From Caulobacteraceae bacterium (GTDB lineage Bacteria > Pseudomonadota > Alphaproteobacteria > Caulobacterales > Caulobacteraceae), in contig JANYFU010000511.1 of the NCBI GenBank assembly GCA_025359665.1, positions 1-40,459 of the forward strand: a DNA stretch of 40,459 nt, written 5' to 3'. Shown here one piece after another: positions 1 through 8,209 of this stretch. The notes below the pieces were generated by a model. The model was given only the letters and a program-made list of their open reading frames with translations. It ran no database searches and was not told the origin of the DNA. Made by a program: the position numbers and the translations under genes. The stretch's first letter is position 1. The number at the start of each line of letters is the position of its first letter.

Positions 1-2
1 TT

Positions 3-125
3 ACGCCCGACGACCTCGCCAAAATCCTGGACAATTCCAAGGCCGCGTTCAAGGCGGCCCCAGTGATTGTTGGCCATTTCCAGGACGAAGAGATTTTCGA
101 AAATCGTGTGCGTCATACGATCTAG
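3..125 (+). CDS. C-terminal end of an unidentified protein (partial)
   Basis: An open frame enters from the left edge and ends at TAG 123-125, giving about 40 residues that finish in ENRVRHTI. The composition (many Lys/Ala/Asp, then an acidic DEEIFEN stretch) looks like a soluble protein tail. I recognise no family. The downstream neighbour is a membrane glycosyltransferase, but a 440-base gap separates them, so no shared role should be inferred. Codon use fits the GC-rich neighbourhood, which supports a real gene rather than a chance frame. Confidence 0.5.
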   Translation, partial: TPDDLAKILDNSKAAFKAAPVIVGHFQDEEIFENRVRHTI

Positions 126-548
126 CCAATCCGCTACTCAAGGGTTGCCACATAGGTCAAGGCACCGTCCCCAAGGCCCTACCCTTAGCGACGACACCAT
201 TCTATCCATCCCGTCTGTGATTTTTCGCACACCCCTTTGCTAATGACGGCGCAGGCTTCCGGTTCCATCAAATCTTTTTGTCGATAGCGACTTTCGAGTG
301 CATTTCTGGCGGTGGTCAATCAGCCTTTGGTCACCTGACCCTCACCGCCCGGAACAGGCTGATGTAAATCGAGTTTTTTATGACATCCAACATTACAAGA
401 ACGCAATAATATGCCAACCTACTGTTGGTCGACCATTGGATGACGCCGCTAGCCTAACGGGTTCGACCCGACGGAGGCCCTCCTCACCGTCATTTTCTTG
501 TGGAACTGATTTAGACGACCCTGTAGAGCCGCCGGTCGCCACGGAGCG
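126..548. other. Intergenic stretch without a recognisable gene
   Basis: This 420-base gap is lower in GC than its surroundings, especially around 360-425. An 84-codon frame at 298-552 has no recognisable motif and looks like chance. I see no tRNA, strong hairpin with a T tract, or repeat. It probably carries the promoter of the downstream glycosyltransferase gene, but no site can be named with confidence. Confidence 0.4.
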
Positions 549-563
549 GTGATCAGGAGCATG

Positions 564-1898
564 ATGGCCAAAACGAAAGGATCGCGACGCGGCGCGCCCC
601 AGGCGCGGTCCCGCGTGACGCCGGAGATCAGCTTGACGGGCCTAGTCCTACTCGGCGTGGTCATCGTCGCCTGTAGGTTCTGGCAACAAGGCTTCCTACC
701 GGAGCCATTCTACTATCATGTTTCTAAGTCTTTTATGGATTTTTATACACCCGCGGTCTGGGCCAACAACTCCTCAGCCTACAGCCAACAGCATTCCCTA
801 TATCCACCGCTCTCGTTTGTGGTTCTTCGTATCATAACTCTGAAGAGCTGCTATGCCCTCGGTGACCTGGGCGCCAGAGATTGCGACTGGCTTGCGCGTC
901 TTTTCCTGCTGGCGATTTTTTGCGTCAATCTGATCCTGGTGTTCGCCACCTATCGAATCGCCAATGTCCGGACGGCCCTGCCCAGGACCATCGCCATGGG
1001 CCTCGGCCTGCCGATGCTCTACGCGCTCGAGCGGGGAAACCTGATCATGGTCTGCTTCACGTTCTTCGCGCTGGGCTATGGCGATCTCCTGCGGCATCGG
1101 TGGATGCGTTGGCTCGCGCTGGCCCTGTCGATGAATTTCAAGCCGTATATCGGCCTTGTGGCCATGCCGCTGGTGATCAAACGGCGATGGCCCTGGGTTG
1201 CCGGCGTTGGTTTGCTCAGTGTGGCCGTCTATCTCGTGACCCTGGCGATCTATGGGTCGGGCGGCCCGCTTGAGATCATCGCCAACGATTCGAAATACGC
1301 CGTCGCGGCGAGCAGGGACGGTTTCTCGGATCTGTACTACGCGACCGCCTACTGGCCTCTGATCCGCCTTCTCCAGGCCCTTCCTCCTGAGTTGCACCTG
1401 GCTTCGGCGCCGGTTGCCGGGTTTTGGAGCCTGGTTCTGACAATCGCTTTGCGCGTGGCGCAGGTGGCCAGCCTCGCTTGCCTGGTGGCTGCCGCGTTTC
1501 GGCCCCACGGCGTTGATGTGCGCCGTCTGGGCGCGCTGGTGGCGGGAGTCTCCATCACCGCCTTCACCACCGGTTCGGCCGGCTACGCACAGATCTTCCT
1601 GTTTTTCCTGCTATTTTTCGAGCCATGGCGAGGCGCGACGCGGATAACCCTGTTGATCGCCACCTATCTACTGTGTGTCCCGCTGGATCATGTGTTCCTG
1701 CCCGTGGGCCAGGAGCGGGCGTTCAGCTATCTGGGCGGACGCGAAGTGCTGACGCACTATGGGGTATCCGTGGGGCAGATCATTCGACCCGGCCTGCTTC
1801 TGATCATTCAATATGGGCTGATCGTCCTGAACCTCGGCGATATTTTTCAAACCCGAGGACAGGCCGCCGTGCATCGTTCGGCCATGAAGACGGTTTAA
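564..1898 (+). CDS. GT87/DUF2029-like polytopic membrane glycosyltransferase
   Basis: An integral membrane protein of about 444 residues with roughly ten hydrophobic segments. Features resembling the GT87 (DUF2029) family of polyprenyl-phosphate-sugar-dependent glycosyltransferases are YPPLSFVVLR near residue 75, the ERGNL segment near 155 and MNFKPYIGL near 190. Such enzymes transfer a sugar from a lipid carrier on the periplasmic side of the inner membrane; acceptor and sugar cannot be read here. Start choice: ATG 564 has AGGAG four bases upstream at 555-559. GTG 549 and ATG 561 in the same frame are alternatives and change only a few residues. The gene stands alone, with a hairpin between it and lepB. 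The family call rests on motif-like segments and topology, so the exact family is less certain than the membrane-enzyme call. Confidence 0.65.
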   Translation: MAKTKGSRRGAPQARSRVTPEISLTGLVLLGVVIVACRFWQQGFLPEPFYYHVSKSFMDFYTPAVWANNSSAYSQQHSLYPPLSFVVLRIITLKSCYALGDLGARDCDWLARLFLLAIFCVNLILVFATYRIANVRTALPRTIAMGLGLPMLYALERGNLIMVCFTFFALGYGDLLRHRWMRWLALALSMNFKPYIGLVAMPLVIKRRWPWVAGVGLLSVAVYLVTLAIYGSGGPLEIIANDSKYAVAASRDGFSDLYYATAYWPLIRLLQALPPELHLASAPVAGFWSLVLTIALRVAQVASLACLVAAAFRPHGVDVRRLGALVAGVSITAFTTGSAGYAQIFLFFLLFFEPWRGATRITLLIATYLLCVPLDHVFLPVGQERAFSYLGGREVLTHYGVSVGQIIRPGLLLIIQYGLIVLNLGDIFQTRGQAAVHRSAMKTV

Positions 1899-1939
1899 CG
1901 TGCGGAGGACGGGCGGGCGTTCTATCAGACGGTTTAATT

Positions 1940-1965
1940 GCGTTCGCCAACCTGACGGCGAACGC
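1940..1965 (+). terminator. Perfect 9-bp hairpin between GT87 gene and lepB
   Basis: GCGTTCGCC (1940-1948) and GGCGAACGC (1957-1965) form a perfect stem around the eight-base loop AACCTGAC. It lies 41 bases after the glycosyltransferase stop and 14 bases before the lepB ATG. No T tract follows, so it could be a weak terminator or a 5' leader structure close to the lepB ribosome-binding site. Confidence 0.45.
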
Positions 1966-1979
1966 CCAAAAGGCCAGAG

Positions 1980-2831
1980 ATGACCAACAGCAACAAACCG
2001 AGCCGGCGCCGCGCGTCAGCCAAACCCAAGTCGAACGAAATCCTGGAAACCGTCCAGACCGTCGTATCGGCCCTGCTGATCGCCCTGGTGATCAAGACGC
2101 TGGCGTTTCAGCCCTACACCATTCCATCCGCGTCCGAAGAACCCAATCTTTACGAAGGCGACTACATCGTGGTGTCGAAGTGGGCCTATGGTTACAGCCA
2201 CCATTCGATCCTGTTCAGCCCGCCGGTTTTCAAGGGAAGGGTGCTTTTCAATCCGCCCAAGCGCGGCGACGTAATCGTGTTCAAGCTGCCGAGTAGCGGC
2301 CATATTGACTATATCAAGCGTTTGGTCGGTCTGCCCGGCGACCGCATCCAGGTTCGCGCCGGGCGGTTATTCATCAATGACAAGGCCCTGGCCGTGGCCG
2401 CGAAACAGCCCGTCCAGCTCAGCGATCATGACTATCCCGAACAGGGCGCCTGGGTCCGCGAGACTAATCCGGAAGGGCGAACCTACGTGACGCAGGTACA
2501 CGGTGAAGGGACGGAGTCGGCCGACAACACCGGTGTCTATGTCGTGCCGCCACACTGCTATTTCATGATGGGCGACAATCGTGAAAATTCCCTGGACAGC
2601 CGTTTTGATCCTGGCCTGTCGCCAGAGGATCCAAAGCTTGGTGGTTGCGGCTGGGATAGCCGGCTGGATTCCTTTCTGCCGCAGGAAGCTGGAGTCGGAT
2701 TCGTTCCAGAGGAGAATCTGGTGGGCCGCGCGGAAATCGTGCTGTTGTCGTGGAACAAGGGGGCTTCAATCTACAAGCCTTGGACCTGGCTCAATCTGCG
2801 ACTGGATCGCTTCCTGCGGCGCATCAGCTGA
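1980..2831 (+). CDS. lepB: Signal peptidase I
   Basis: Cleaves Sec/Tat signal peptides from exported proteins at the outer face of the inner membrane. It has 283 residues: a basic N-terminus, one transmembrane segment at about 25-43, then the S26 catalytic domain. The nucleophile is Ser52 in IPSASEEPNL and the general base is Lys113 in YIKRLVGLPGD. The box E motif GDNRENSLDSRF and the C-terminal FVPEENLVGRA are also present. The residue after the nucleophile is Glu53, where the family nearly always has Met. Together with the YfgM-like, bamB and der genes that follow, it sits in an envelope biogenesis cluster, not in the acpS-lepB-rnc-era setting common in alphaproteobacteria, so a second lepB elsewhere is plausible (inference). 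The ATG is preceded by AAGG seven bases upstream. Confidence 0.93.
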   Translation: MTNSNKPSRRRASAKPKSNEILETVQTVVSALLIALVIKTLAFQPYTIPSASEEPNLYEGDYIVVSKWAYGYSHHSILFSPPVFKGRVLFNPPKRGDVIVFKLPSSGHIDYIKRLVGLPGDRIQVRAGRLFINDKALAVAAKQPVQLSDHDYPEQGAWVRETNPEGRTYVTQVHGEGTESADNTGVYVVPPHCYFMMGDNRENSLDSRFDPGLSPEDPKLGGCGWDSRLDSFLPQEAGVGFVPEENLVGRAEIVLLSWNKGASIYKPWTWLNLRLDRFLRRIS

Positions 2832-2925
2832 TTGGCGATGACCCCGCCCGCGTTGCGGCCAAGCCCGTCAACCGGTAGGTATCGCCTGCTTAAGCCCGCG
2901 CTCGGATTTTCTGGAGTCTCCGCCA

Positions 2926-3717
2926 TTGGTCGATTTCGTCGAAGAGGTCGAAGAACAGCTTCGCGCCGAGCGATACGGCAAGCTGGCGCGACGATACCTG
3001 CCTTGGTTCATCGCCGCGGTCGTGGCCACCATCGTGGGATGGCTCGGGGTGTGGGGCTATAACGCCTGGCAGGATCGCAATATCGGGGCGGCCTCCCTGG
3101 CTTATGACAAAGGTGTCGTGACCCTCTCCGGCGGTGAACAGACTGGGGCGTTCAACGCCTTCGCTGGCGTGGCCAAGGCAGGACCGGCAGGCTATCGCAC
3201 CCTGGCGTTGATGCAGCAGGGCAATATTCGCCTGGCTGCGGATCAGACCGCCGAAGCCGAAGGTTTCTATGACGCGGCGGCCAAGGCCGCGCCAAATGAC
3301 GTGCTGCGCGACTTGGCGGCGCTGCGCGCCAGCCAGGCGATCATGGATACCGCGCCATATGCTCAGATCGAAACACGGCTGAAGGCGCTGATCGGGGAAA
3401 AACACCCCTTCAGCCTTCAGGCCAAAGAGATGCTGGCTCTGGCGAAACTGCAGGCGGGCAAGCTTCAGGAGGCCCGTGGGGATTTCAACGCCCTGGGGCT
3501 GACTCTAGGCGTCAGCCAGAGCATGCGTGCGCGGGCTCAGGGCGCCATCGCCCTGATCGACAGCGGCCAGGCCGGCCTTGTGTCGCAGGTCGTCAAGGCG
3601 GCCGCCACATTGCCGCCGCCGGCTGGCCCAACTGTCGGAGGGTCGCCGTTCGGCGGCGATCAGGGCGCGCCGGCGTCCGATGACTCCGCCCAAACCCCTG
3701 CCGGGAACCCTCAATGA
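2926..3717 (+). CDS. YfgM-like membrane-anchored TPR protein
   Basis: A 263-residue protein with a short acidic cytoplasmic N-terminus, one transmembrane segment at about 24-46, and a periplasmic helical region built of TPR-like repeats (TPR_21 domain), ending in a Pro/Gly/Ser-rich tail. YfgM in E. coli binds the SecYEG/PpiD translocon and helps periplasmic chaperones receive clients; a similar role is inferred here from architecture and position just before bamB. The start is TTG 2926, with GGAG at 2913-2916 nine bases upstream, and it gives the conserved opening VDFVEEVEEQLRAER. The stop overlaps the bamB start as ATGA (3714-3717), indicating translational coupling. Confidence 0.8.
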   Translation: MVDFVEEVEEQLRAERYGKLARRYLPWFIAAVVATIVGWLGVWGYNAWQDRNIGAASLAYDKGVVTLSGGEQTGAFNAFAGVAKAGPAGYRTLALMQQGNIRLAADQTAEAEGFYDAAAKAAPNDVLRDLAALRASQAIMDTAPYAQIETRLKALIGEKHPFSLQAKEMLALAKLQAGKLQEARGDFNALGLTLGVSQSMRARAQGAIALIDSGQAGLVSQVVKAAATLPPPAGPTVGGSPFGGDQGAPASDDSAQTPAGNPQ

Positions 3718-5075
3718 TCAACAGAAGCAAGCTCGGCGCGGTCGCCGTAATGGCGCTCCTGACGCTGAGCGCATGCTCCACCGTATCCAAAGTCGGTAGC
3801 CTCAATCCGTTTCATGGCCGCGACAAGGAAAAGGGCAAGGCCTCCGCCGCGGCGAGAACCAACCGGATCCCGGTGATCGCGCTAAATGATCAGCTCAAGG
3901 TCGCCGACGCCTTGAAGGGGCAGGATTTCTTCCTGCCGGCGCCCGCGCCTCAGGCGGATTGGCCGGTGGCCGGGGGGACCCTGGAACAATCGATCGAAAA
4001 TGTTGAAGCGGCGCCTGCGTTCCAGGTGGCCTGGAAACGATCCATCGGCCTGGCGTCATCGCGCAGTCACCACATCACCGCGCCGCCGATCGCCGTCGGC
4101 GGTACCCTGTTCGTCATGGACGGCGGTTCGACGGTTTCCGCCCACGACGCACGCACCGGCGCGCAGCTTTGGCGCCAAAACATCATGCCCAAGTCGAAGC
4201 GGGACCACGAGGCCTTTGGCGGCGGCGTCTCCTATGCGGACGGCAAGATCTACGCCTCGTCAGGCTTCAAGGAAGTTGTGCAGCTGGACGCCAAGAGCGG
4301 GGCCATCGGGTGGCGGACCCGGACCGAGGCGCCCCTGCACTCGGCGCCGACGGTCGCGGATGGCCGGGTGTTCGTGGTCGATGTCAACGACGAGATGCTG
4401 GCGTTCGACGCTGCCAGCGGGCTTCAGCTGTGGACCTATCAGGCCCTAACCGAACCGGCCCGGATTCTCGCCGCGTCCAGCCCGGCGGTCGCCAACGATA
4501 CGGTGGTCACGTCGTTCGCGTCGGGTGAACTGGTCGCGTTGCGCGCCGCGAACGGCATCGAACTGTGGAACGCCAGTCTGTCGCGCGCCAGCCGAACCAA
4601 CGCGCTTTCCGAGATCCGCGACATCGCCGGACGGCCGGTAATCTACAAGACCGATGTTTTCGCCGTCAGTCACGCCGACTATTTCGCGGCCGTCGATCTG
4701 CGTACCGGCTCGGTGCGGTGGACGTTGCCGGTGTCGGCCACCACCACTCCCTGGGCGGCCGGGGACGTCGTCTATGTGGTCGATCAGACTGGCCAGGTGC
4801 TCTGTGTCTCGCGCGACAGTGGTCAGCTCTATTGGATCAGGGACCTTAACGAGGGTCTAAAAAAGAAGAAGCGGGCCTATTGGTCGAGCCCGCTGCTGGC
4901 GGGTAATCGTCTGATCACGCTTTCGACCCATGGGGTCGCCATGGCGCTGAACCCCAAGACCGGGGCGACAATGGCGACCCTTCACCTGGGCTCCGAGGCC
5001 CTGCTCGGACCAATCGCGGTCGGCGGCATGATCTATGCTGTTACCGAAGGCGGCCAACTGGTCGCCATCCGGTAG
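3714..5075 (+). CDS. bamB: Outer membrane assembly lipoprotein BamB
   Basis: Scaffold lipoprotein of the BAM complex, which folds beta-barrel proteins into the outer membrane. The 453-residue product has a lipoprotein signal peptide with lipobox LSAC and lipidation at Cys21. An unstructured linker follows, then a run of PQQ-like beta-propeller repeats recognisable by their Ala-Thr-Gly-x-x-x-W pattern (ARTGAQLWRQ, AASGLQLWTY, AANGIELWNA, LRTGSVRWTL, NPKTGA). Eight blades would be expected for the family. It is coupled to the upstream TPR gene by a 4-base overlap and followed within a few bases by der, the usual order in alphaproteobacteria. Its likely client LptD and the chaperone SurA are encoded later in the window. 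Confidence 0.92.
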   Translation: MINRSKLGAVAVMALLTLSACSTVSKVGSLNPFHGRDKEKGKASAAARTNRIPVIALNDQLKVADALKGQDFFLPAPAPQADWPVAGGTLEQSIENVEAAPAFQVAWKRSIGLASSRSHHITAPPIAVGGTLFVMDGGSTVSAHDARTGAQLWRQNIMPKSKRDHEAFGGGVSYADGKIYASSGFKEVVQLDAKSGAIGWRTRTEAPLHSAPTVADGRVFVVDVNDEMLAFDAASGLQLWTYQALTEPARILAASSPAVANDTVVTSFASGELVALRAANGIELWNASLSRASRTNALSEIRDIAGRPVIYKTDVFAVSHADYFAAVDLRTGSVRWTLPVSATTTPWAAGDVVYVVDQTGQVLCVSRDSGQLYWIRDLNEGLKKKKRAYWSSPLLAGNRLITLSTHGVAMALNPKTGATMATLHLGSEALLGPIAVGGMIYAVTEGGQLVAIR

Positions 5076-5090
5076 ATATTGGCCAAGCCC

Positions 5091-6509
5091 ATGGATCGGC
5101 TGAAGCTCGCCATAGTCGGCCGTCCGAACGTCGGAAAGTCGACCCTGTTCAATCGGCTGGCGGGTAAGAAGCTGGCCATCGTCGACGACCGTCCAGGCGT
5201 CACGCGTGACCGCCGCTTCGGCACGGGTCGGCTGGGCGACATCGACCTGGAGCTGATCGACACCGCCGGCTTCGAGGACGTCACCGATGAAAGCCTCGAA
5301 GCGCGCATGCGCCACCAGACCGAGCTGGCGGTGGCGCAGGCCGAGCTGATCCTGTTCGTCATCGACGCGCGTGACGGCGTCACGCCTCTCGATGAGCTGT
5401 TCGCCGGCGTGCTTCGCCGAAGCGGCAAGCCGGTGATCATCGTCGCCAACAAAACCGAGGGACGGGCCGGGGACGCGGGCGCGCTAGAGGCGTTCAATCT
5501 CGGCTTCGGCGAGCCGGTTTCGATTTCGGCCGAACATGGGGAAGGCATGGGCGATCTCTACGCCGCCGTGCTGGCCACCGAGCCGTCCGAGGCCGACCTC
5601 GAAAAGGAAGATGACGAAGGCGGCGCGGACCAGGGTGAAAAGCCGATCCGGATCGCCGTGATCGGGCGCCCGAACGCCGGCAAATCGACGCTGGTCAATC
5701 GCCTGATCGGCGAACAACGCCTGCTGACCGGGCCCGAGGCTGGCATCACCCGGGACGCCGTATCGGTCGACTGGGAATGGGACGGGCGCCGCATTCGCCT
5801 GGTCGATACCGCCGGTCTTCGCCGCAAGGCGCGAATCGACGAGGCGCTGGAAAAGCTCTCCACCCAGGATACTCTGCGCTCCCTGACGTTCGCGGAGGTG
5901 GTGATCCTGGTGATGGACGCCACCCATCCGTTCGAGACCCAGGACCTGACCATCGCCGACCTGGTCGAGCGGGAGGGCAGGGCGCTGATCTTCGTGCTGG
6001 CAAAGTGGGATCTGGTCGAGGACCCGGGGGCCAAGCTGCGGGACTTCATCGAGCGGGCCGAGGAAGCGCTGCCGCAACTGCGCGGCGCATCGGTGGTGGC
6101 GCTTTCGGCGGAGACCGGGCGAGGGCTCGACCGCCTGATGCCGGCGGTGATCAAGGCCCACGCCGACTGGTCGACCAAGCTCAAGACACGGGATCTGAAC
6201 GACTGGCTGAAGATCGCCGTGGAACGTCACCCGCCACCGGCCGTGCATGGCCGGCGGGTCAAACCCAAATATATGGCCCAGACCAAAGCCCGCCCGCCGA
6301 CCTTCGTGCTGTTCGCCAGCCACGCCGACAAGCTGCCCGAAAGCTATCGGCGCTATCTGATCAATTCGATCCGCCAGAGCTTCGATCTGCCCGGCACACC
6401 GATCCGCATCACCGTCAAAACCGGCAAGAACCCCTACGACGAGGTCATCACTAATCCGATCAAGGCGTTTCAGGCCCGGCGGCGCAATGCGCGGACGCCC
6501 ACGAAATAA
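5091..6509 (+). CDS. der: Ribosome-assembly GTPase Der (EngA)
   Basis: Tandem-domain GTPase needed for late assembly of the 50S ribosomal subunit. The first G domain has GRPNVGKST, DTAG and NKTE. The second has GRPNAGKST near residue 190, DTAG and AKWD, and a C-terminal KH-like domain ends the protein. The guanine-specificity motif NKxD is altered in both copies (NKTE and AKWD). ATG 5091 gives MDRLKLAIVGRP, the normal family opening. TTG 5079 in frame would add four residues and has GGTAG close upstream, so the start is not settled. The gene begins almost directly after bamB. Its 3' end overlaps the convergent SDR gene by 50 bases. Confidence 0.93.
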   Translation: MDRLKLAIVGRPNVGKSTLFNRLAGKKLAIVDDRPGVTRDRRFGTGRLGDIDLELIDTAGFEDVTDESLEARMRHQTELAVAQAELILFVIDARDGVTPLDELFAGVLRRSGKPVIIVANKTEGRAGDAGALEAFNLGFGEPVSISAEHGEGMGDLYAAVLATEPSEADLEKEDDEGGADQGEKPIRIAVIGRPNAGKSTLVNRLIGEQRLLTGPEAGITRDAVSVDWEWDGRRIRLVDTAGLRRKARIDEALEKLSTQDTLRSLTFAEVVILVMDATHPFETQDLTIADLVEREGRALIFVLAKWDLVEDPGAKLRDFIERAEEALPQLRGASVVALSAETGRGLDRLMPAVIKAHADWSTKLKTRDLNDWLKIAVERHPPPAVHGRRVKPKYMAQTKARPPTFVLFASHADKLPESYRRYLINSIRQSFDLPGTPIRITVKTGKNPYDEVITNPIKAFQARRRNARTPTK

Positions 6510-7221
6510 AGCTGTGAACGGCGGTCGGCGGGCCAGGATCCGCCGCCCGGGCCAGTTCGACAACCATCGGCCCGAGGGCGCTAGGGCTGGTGAGTGAGTC
6601 CGGCTCTTCACCGGGAAACGCCTCGGTCCGCAGCTTGGTACGCATTGGACCGGGGTCCAGCAGAAAAGCCCGGATCGGGGTGTTGTCGACCTCGTCGGCC
6701 CAAGCCCGCACCAGGGCTTCCAGGGCCGCCTTGCTGACGGCGAAGGCGCCCCAGAAGGCCGTTGGCCGCGCCGCCTGTTCGGCGGTGAGGAAGATCGCCC
6801 GCCCGGCGTCGGAGGCGCGCAGCGGCGGCTCCATGGCGCGGATCAGCCGGTAGGTGGCGGTGATGTTGGTGGCGACGATCCTGTTCCACACCGGCGGCGG
6901 AATGTGCAGCACGGGCCGCAGGCCCAGCAGAACGCCAGCGGCGTGAACCAGAATGTCCAGGCGGCCGAACCGGCTCAAGATCACCTGGGCGAGTTGATCG
7001 ACGCCGTCGCCGTGGGTCAGATCCAGCGGAACCAGGGTGACCGGCGCGCCGCCCAGGGCCTTGGCTTCGTCGTCAAGATCCTCCAACGCCCCCTGGGTCC
7101 GACCGACCGCGATCACGTGGGCGCCGGCGCCGCTCAGGGCGAGGGCCAGCGCCCGTCCGATCCCGCGCGTCGCTCCGGTAACCAGCGCCACGCGGTCGGT
7201 CAGCGGCCGTTGGTCGCTCAT
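6460..7221 (-). CDS. SDR-family protein with degenerate catalytic site
   Basis: A 253-residue short-chain dehydrogenase/reductase fold. The dinucleotide-binding motif TGATRGIG (15-22), HAAG (93-96, replacing NNAG) and Asn119 are present. The active-site region WGAFAVSK puts Phe160 where the catalytic Tyr of YxxxK belongs, with Lys164 retained. The position 13 residues earlier, normally catalytic Ser, is Ala147 (neighbouring Thr146). The sequence around it resembles YciK-type SDRs. By the standard mechanism it should be a poor oxidoreductase; NAD(P) binding or a non-catalytic role is possible. It is the last gene of a minus-strand run, four bases after the SBF transporter. The substrate is unknown. 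Confidence 0.8.
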   Translation of the reverse strand: MSDQRPLTDRVALVTGATRGIGRALALALSGAGAHVIAVGRTQGALEDLDDEAKALGGAPVTLVPLDLTHGDGVDQLAQVILSRFGRLDILVHAAGVLLGLRPVLHIPPPVWNRIVATNITATYRLIRAMEPPLRASDAGRAIFLTAEQAARPTAFWGAFAVSKAALEALVRAWADEVDNTPIRAFLLDPGPMRTKLRTEAFPGEEPDSLTSPSALGPMVVELARAADPGPPTAVHSFISWASAHCAAGPETP

Positions 7222-7225
7222 GGCG

Positions 7226-8209
7226 TCAGACCTCCTCGATTGGGCGCGCGGCCCACTGCTGGGCGATCAGGGCACAGGCCATCAGTTGCAATTGGTGGAA
7301 GATCATCAGCGGCAGAACCAGAACGCCCACCATCGGGGCTGGGAACAGGATGCTGGCCATGGGAACTCCGGAGGCCAGGCTTTTTTTCGACCCACAGAAC
7401 ACGATGGCGATCTCATCGGCTTTGGAGAACCCCAGGGCGCGCGAGGCGAACAGGGTCGCCGCCAGAACGATTGCGAGCAGGACCGCGCAGACCCCGGCCA
7501 GAGCCAACACCTGGACGCCCGAGACCTTGGTCCACAAGCCGCCGGTCACCGCCGCGCTGAAGGCTTCATAGACCACCAACAGGATCGACCCACGATCGAC
7601 ATAGCCCACCAGCTTGCCATGGCGGCCCATCCAGCCACGGATCCAGGGCCGGGCGATCTGGCCGGCCGCGAAAGGTAGGAACAGCTGAACTGCGACGGCG
7701 CCGGTGGCATCCAGCGGATTACCTCCGCCATGGGTGCCGAGCAGCAGGCCGCCAAGCAGGGGTGTGACGACGATACCGAGCAGGTTGGAGGCTGAGGCCG
7801 CGCAGATCGAGGCCGCCACATTACCCCGAGCCACCGAGGTGAAGGCGATGGACGACTGAACCGTCGAAGGCAGGCAGCAGAGGAACAGGACCCCCGCCGA
7901 CAGCGAGTCCGACAGCACGACGCCGGGCAGCCGCCGCGCCGCCAGGCCCAGGAGCGGGAACAGAATAAATGTGGAGCCGATCACCAGCAGATGCAGCCGC
8001 CAGTGGGTCATGCCGCCGATCACCGCCTCGCGCGACAGTTTCGCGCCATGCAGGAAGAATAGCAGCCCGATGGCGAGCTTTGTCACCACGCCGAGGTCGG
8101 CCGCCGCAGTTCCCCGAACCGGAACCACGCTGGCCAGGGCCACCATCAGCAGAATGGCCACGACATAGGGGTCGGGTGAGAGGCGGCGCAGCCAGGTTGG
8201 AACCGTCAC
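7226..8209 (-). CDS. YfeH-type bile acid:sodium symporter-family transporter
   Basis: A 327-residue polytopic inner-membrane protein with about ten hydrophobic segments, of the SBF-like family (PF13593; YfeH/RCH1 type). Family-typical stretches are FFLHGAKLSREA, FLCCLPSTVQSSIAFT and ASASNLLGIVVTPLLGG. The transported solute is not established for most bacterial members and cannot be read here; Na+ coupling is inferred from the superfamily. The start is GTG 8209, overlapping the purF stop as GTGA, so it is probably translated with purF. The following SDR begins four bases after its stop. Confidence 0.85.
   Translation of the reverse strand: MTVPTWLRRLSPDPYVVAILLMVALASVVPVRGTAAADLGVVTKLAIGLLFFLHGAKLSREAVIGGMTHWRLHLLVIGSTFILFPLLGLAARRLPGVVLSDSLSAGVLFLCCLPSTVQSSIAFTSVARGNVAASICAASASNLLGIVVTPLLGGLLLGTHGGGNPLDATGAVAVQLFLPFAAGQIARPWIRGWMGRHGKLVGYVDRGSILLVVYEAFSAAVTGGLWTKVSGVQVLALAGVCAVLLAIVLAATLFASRALGFSKADEIAIVFCGSKKSLASGVPMASILFPAPMVGVLVLPLMIFHQLQLMACALIAQQWAARPIEEV

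Noticed and set aside
298-552. An 84-codon frame before the glycosyltransferase gene
   Set aside because: Biased, motif-free sequence without a ribosome-binding site, in an AT-richer intergenic region.
5484-6611. A 375-codon open frame on the minus strand across der
   Set aside because: It is the antisense shadow of a clearly conserved GTPase gene in GC-rich DNA, and its protein has no recognisable domain.
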